Shown here piece by piece: positions 4,719 through 5,682 of a stretch of DNA of 5,682 bases (the stretch's first letter is position 1; every line of letters starts with the position of its first letter). Position numbers and translations under genes: made by a program. Below the pieces are notes generated by a model. That model was not told where the DNA came from, made no database searches, and worked only from the letters and a program-made list of their open reading frames with translations. This DNA comes from Fimenecus sp051881335 (GTDB lineage: Bacteria; Bacillota; Clostridia; Oscillospirales; Acutalibacteraceae): positions 1-5,682 of the forward strand of contig JBJEPR010000062.1 in NCBI GenBank assembly GCA_051881335.1, written 5' to 3'.

Positions 4719-5682
4719 TTACTCCTCTAAAAAGTTTTCGTCCAAACGCTCGTCCGCGGGACGCTGTTCGGGCGACGCATATGCTTCGGGCAAGGCGTCA
4801 TCCTCCGACGCAGGACGCCCGTACTGCATATGTACATACAGATACACGGCGGCAAAAATGCCGAAGCCGAGGTCTGCAAGCGAAAACGAAAACCCATCTG
4901 CCAAAAGCTCTGCTCTGCCGCCGACGGTGCAAATCAGTCTTGTCACACCGATGGTCAGCGCAAAAAATGCGGCGGGCAGTCCGAAACAAAACGCTTTTTT
5001 CATTTCCCCTTTTTGCGAAATCTGCGCCGAAATACGCGCAAAGGACAGCAAAAACAGCATCATAAAGCAAAGCATCGCAAGTTCTAACAACAATTCGGAA
5101 ACCATCGTAAAACTGATTTTGGTCATAAACCGCGCCACCAGACGGAACAGCGTCCAAAACAGCGGCATTAACGCAAGCAGACGATACTCCCCATAGGTTG
5201 CGCGCTCGCCGGTATAGGAAAGCCCGACCAACACCATAAAGATACACGCCGCAACGCCGCAGATAATCTGCAAAATCAGCGCAAACATACCGTTCGTAAA
5301 CAGCACGGTCAACACGGTTTTTGCGGTAATGCCGTCCATGGTGCGCAGCACCTTCACAAGGCCCAGCGCCACATCATAGGCAATGCCTGCCGCAAAGGCA
5401 AACGCGCCGAATGCAAGCGCCTTGTTCTTGCGCACCACGGGGCGTGAAGCGGGCAGTTTTGCCGACAGCGCGGGCAGTACCGCCAACACGACGGCGGCCA
5501 CGGCGAATACGGCATACACCACATAGACCGTCCAATCGACTTCCTCAAAAAATCCCGTATAGTTTTCCATATTGGTAAACAACTGTACCGTGCGCAGCGG
5601 AATGGCTGCCAAAAGGGCTATGCCCAGTGCCGCAACAAGCACCTTCGCATCAATCCCTGCAAATGTATGGCCTTTTTTCTTT
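4719..5682 (-). CDS. Polytopic membrane protein of unknown function, N-terminus outside window
   Basis: I do not recognise this family. The frame stays open to the right edge, giving 320 visible residues beginning KKKGHTFAGIDAKV and then a first hydrophobic helix; probably only a few N-terminal residues are missing. About eight membrane segments are visible, at approximately 15-35, 51-72, 87-110, 124-154 (long, perhaps bent), 166-187, 193-216, 230-253 and 265-285. The protein ends in a soluble, acidic tail of about 35 residues (ASEDDALPEAY... LDENFLEE). No catalytic motif, signal peptide or nucleotide-binding site was seen. A GTG at 5642 could be an internal start but has no well-spaced ribosome-binding site. 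The final GAAGAGGAGTAA supplies the ribosome-binding site for the transporter gene 7 nt downstream, so the two are probably expressed together. Whether they work together is unknown. Confidence 0.8.
   Translation of the reverse strand, partial: KKKGHTFAGIDAKVLVAALGIALLAAIPLRTVQLFTNMENYTGFFEEVDWTVYVVYAVFAVAAVVLAVLPALSAKLPASRPVVRKNKALAFGAFAFAAGIAYDVALGLVKVLRTMDGITAKTVLTVLFTNGMFALILQIICGVAACIFMVLVGLSYTGERATYGEYRLLALMPLFWTLFRLVARFMTKISFTMVSELLLELAMLCFMMLFLLSFARISAQISQKGEMKKAFCFGLPAAFFALTIGVTRLICTVGGRAELLADGFSFSLADLGFGIFAAVYLYVHMQYGRPASEDDALPEAYASPEQRPADERLDENFLEE
4722..4727 (-). promoter_or_regulatory. Ribosome-binding site of the AEC gene inside the end of the upstream gene
   Basis: GAGGAG on the minus strand codes the last two glutamates of the membrane protein and lies 10 nt before the TTG at 4711. 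It decides the choice of TTG over the downstream ATG at 4678. The layout suggests coupled translation of the two membrane proteins. Confidence 0.65.

Overview
The window looks like a chromosomal core segment of a Firmicute, probably a gut-type Clostridia of the Oscillospiraceae/Ruminococcaceae kind. The basis is the Bacillus/Clostridium gene string darA-holB-ricT-yabB-rsmI, a classical clostridial 2[4Fe-4S] ferredoxin, strong Shine-Dalgarno sites, and a GC-richer base composition than Bacillus or most Clostridium. The lineage is inference; no rRNA or other marker is present. All supported genes lie on the minus strand, so the biological order runs from the right end to the left end.

In transcription order: (1) a polytopic membrane protein of unknown function, cut at its N-terminus by the right edge (5682-4719); (2) an AEC-family (auxin efflux carrier-like) transporter (4711-3773) whose ribosome-binding site overlaps the stop region of gene 1; (3) darA/yaaQ, a PII-like cyclic-di-AMP receptor (3744-3415); (4) holB, clamp-loader delta prime (3418-2546), sharing an ATGA overlap with darA; (5) two tandem, 90-bp-periodic small ORFs of 17 codons each (2513-2460 and 2423-2370); (6) ricT/yaaT, a PSP1-domain Fe-S protein (2364-1501), starting 5 nt after the stop of the second small ORF; (7) a 56-residue ferredoxin (1434-1264) with its own promoter and an intrinsic terminator; (8) yabB/trmN6 tRNA methyltransferase (1184-429), probably with its own promoter placed so close that the transcript may be leaderless; (9) rsmI (428 to beyond the left edge), whose start directly abuts the yabB stop.

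Compared with the B. subtilis order tmk-yaaQ-yaaR-holB-yaaT-yabA-yabB-yazA-yabC, this window has no yaaR, yabA or yazA. A ferredoxin sits where yabA would be, and transport/membrane genes sit upstream of darA where tmk would be. The genes fall under replication (holB), RNA processing and modification (ricT, yabB, rsmI), second-messenger sensing (darA) and electron transfer (ferredoxin).

The most unusual element is the tandem pair of 17-residue ORFs between holB and ricT. Each has a Shine-Dalgarno site and a GTG start. Their ends (MHK and VCGFRVV) are identical down to the nucleotide, while the hydrophobic middle differs. The second one appears translationally coupled to ricT, which lacks a Shine-Dalgarno site of its own. 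I found no CRISPR array, tRNA, rRNA or transposase. No gene-free stretch exceeds 300 bases.
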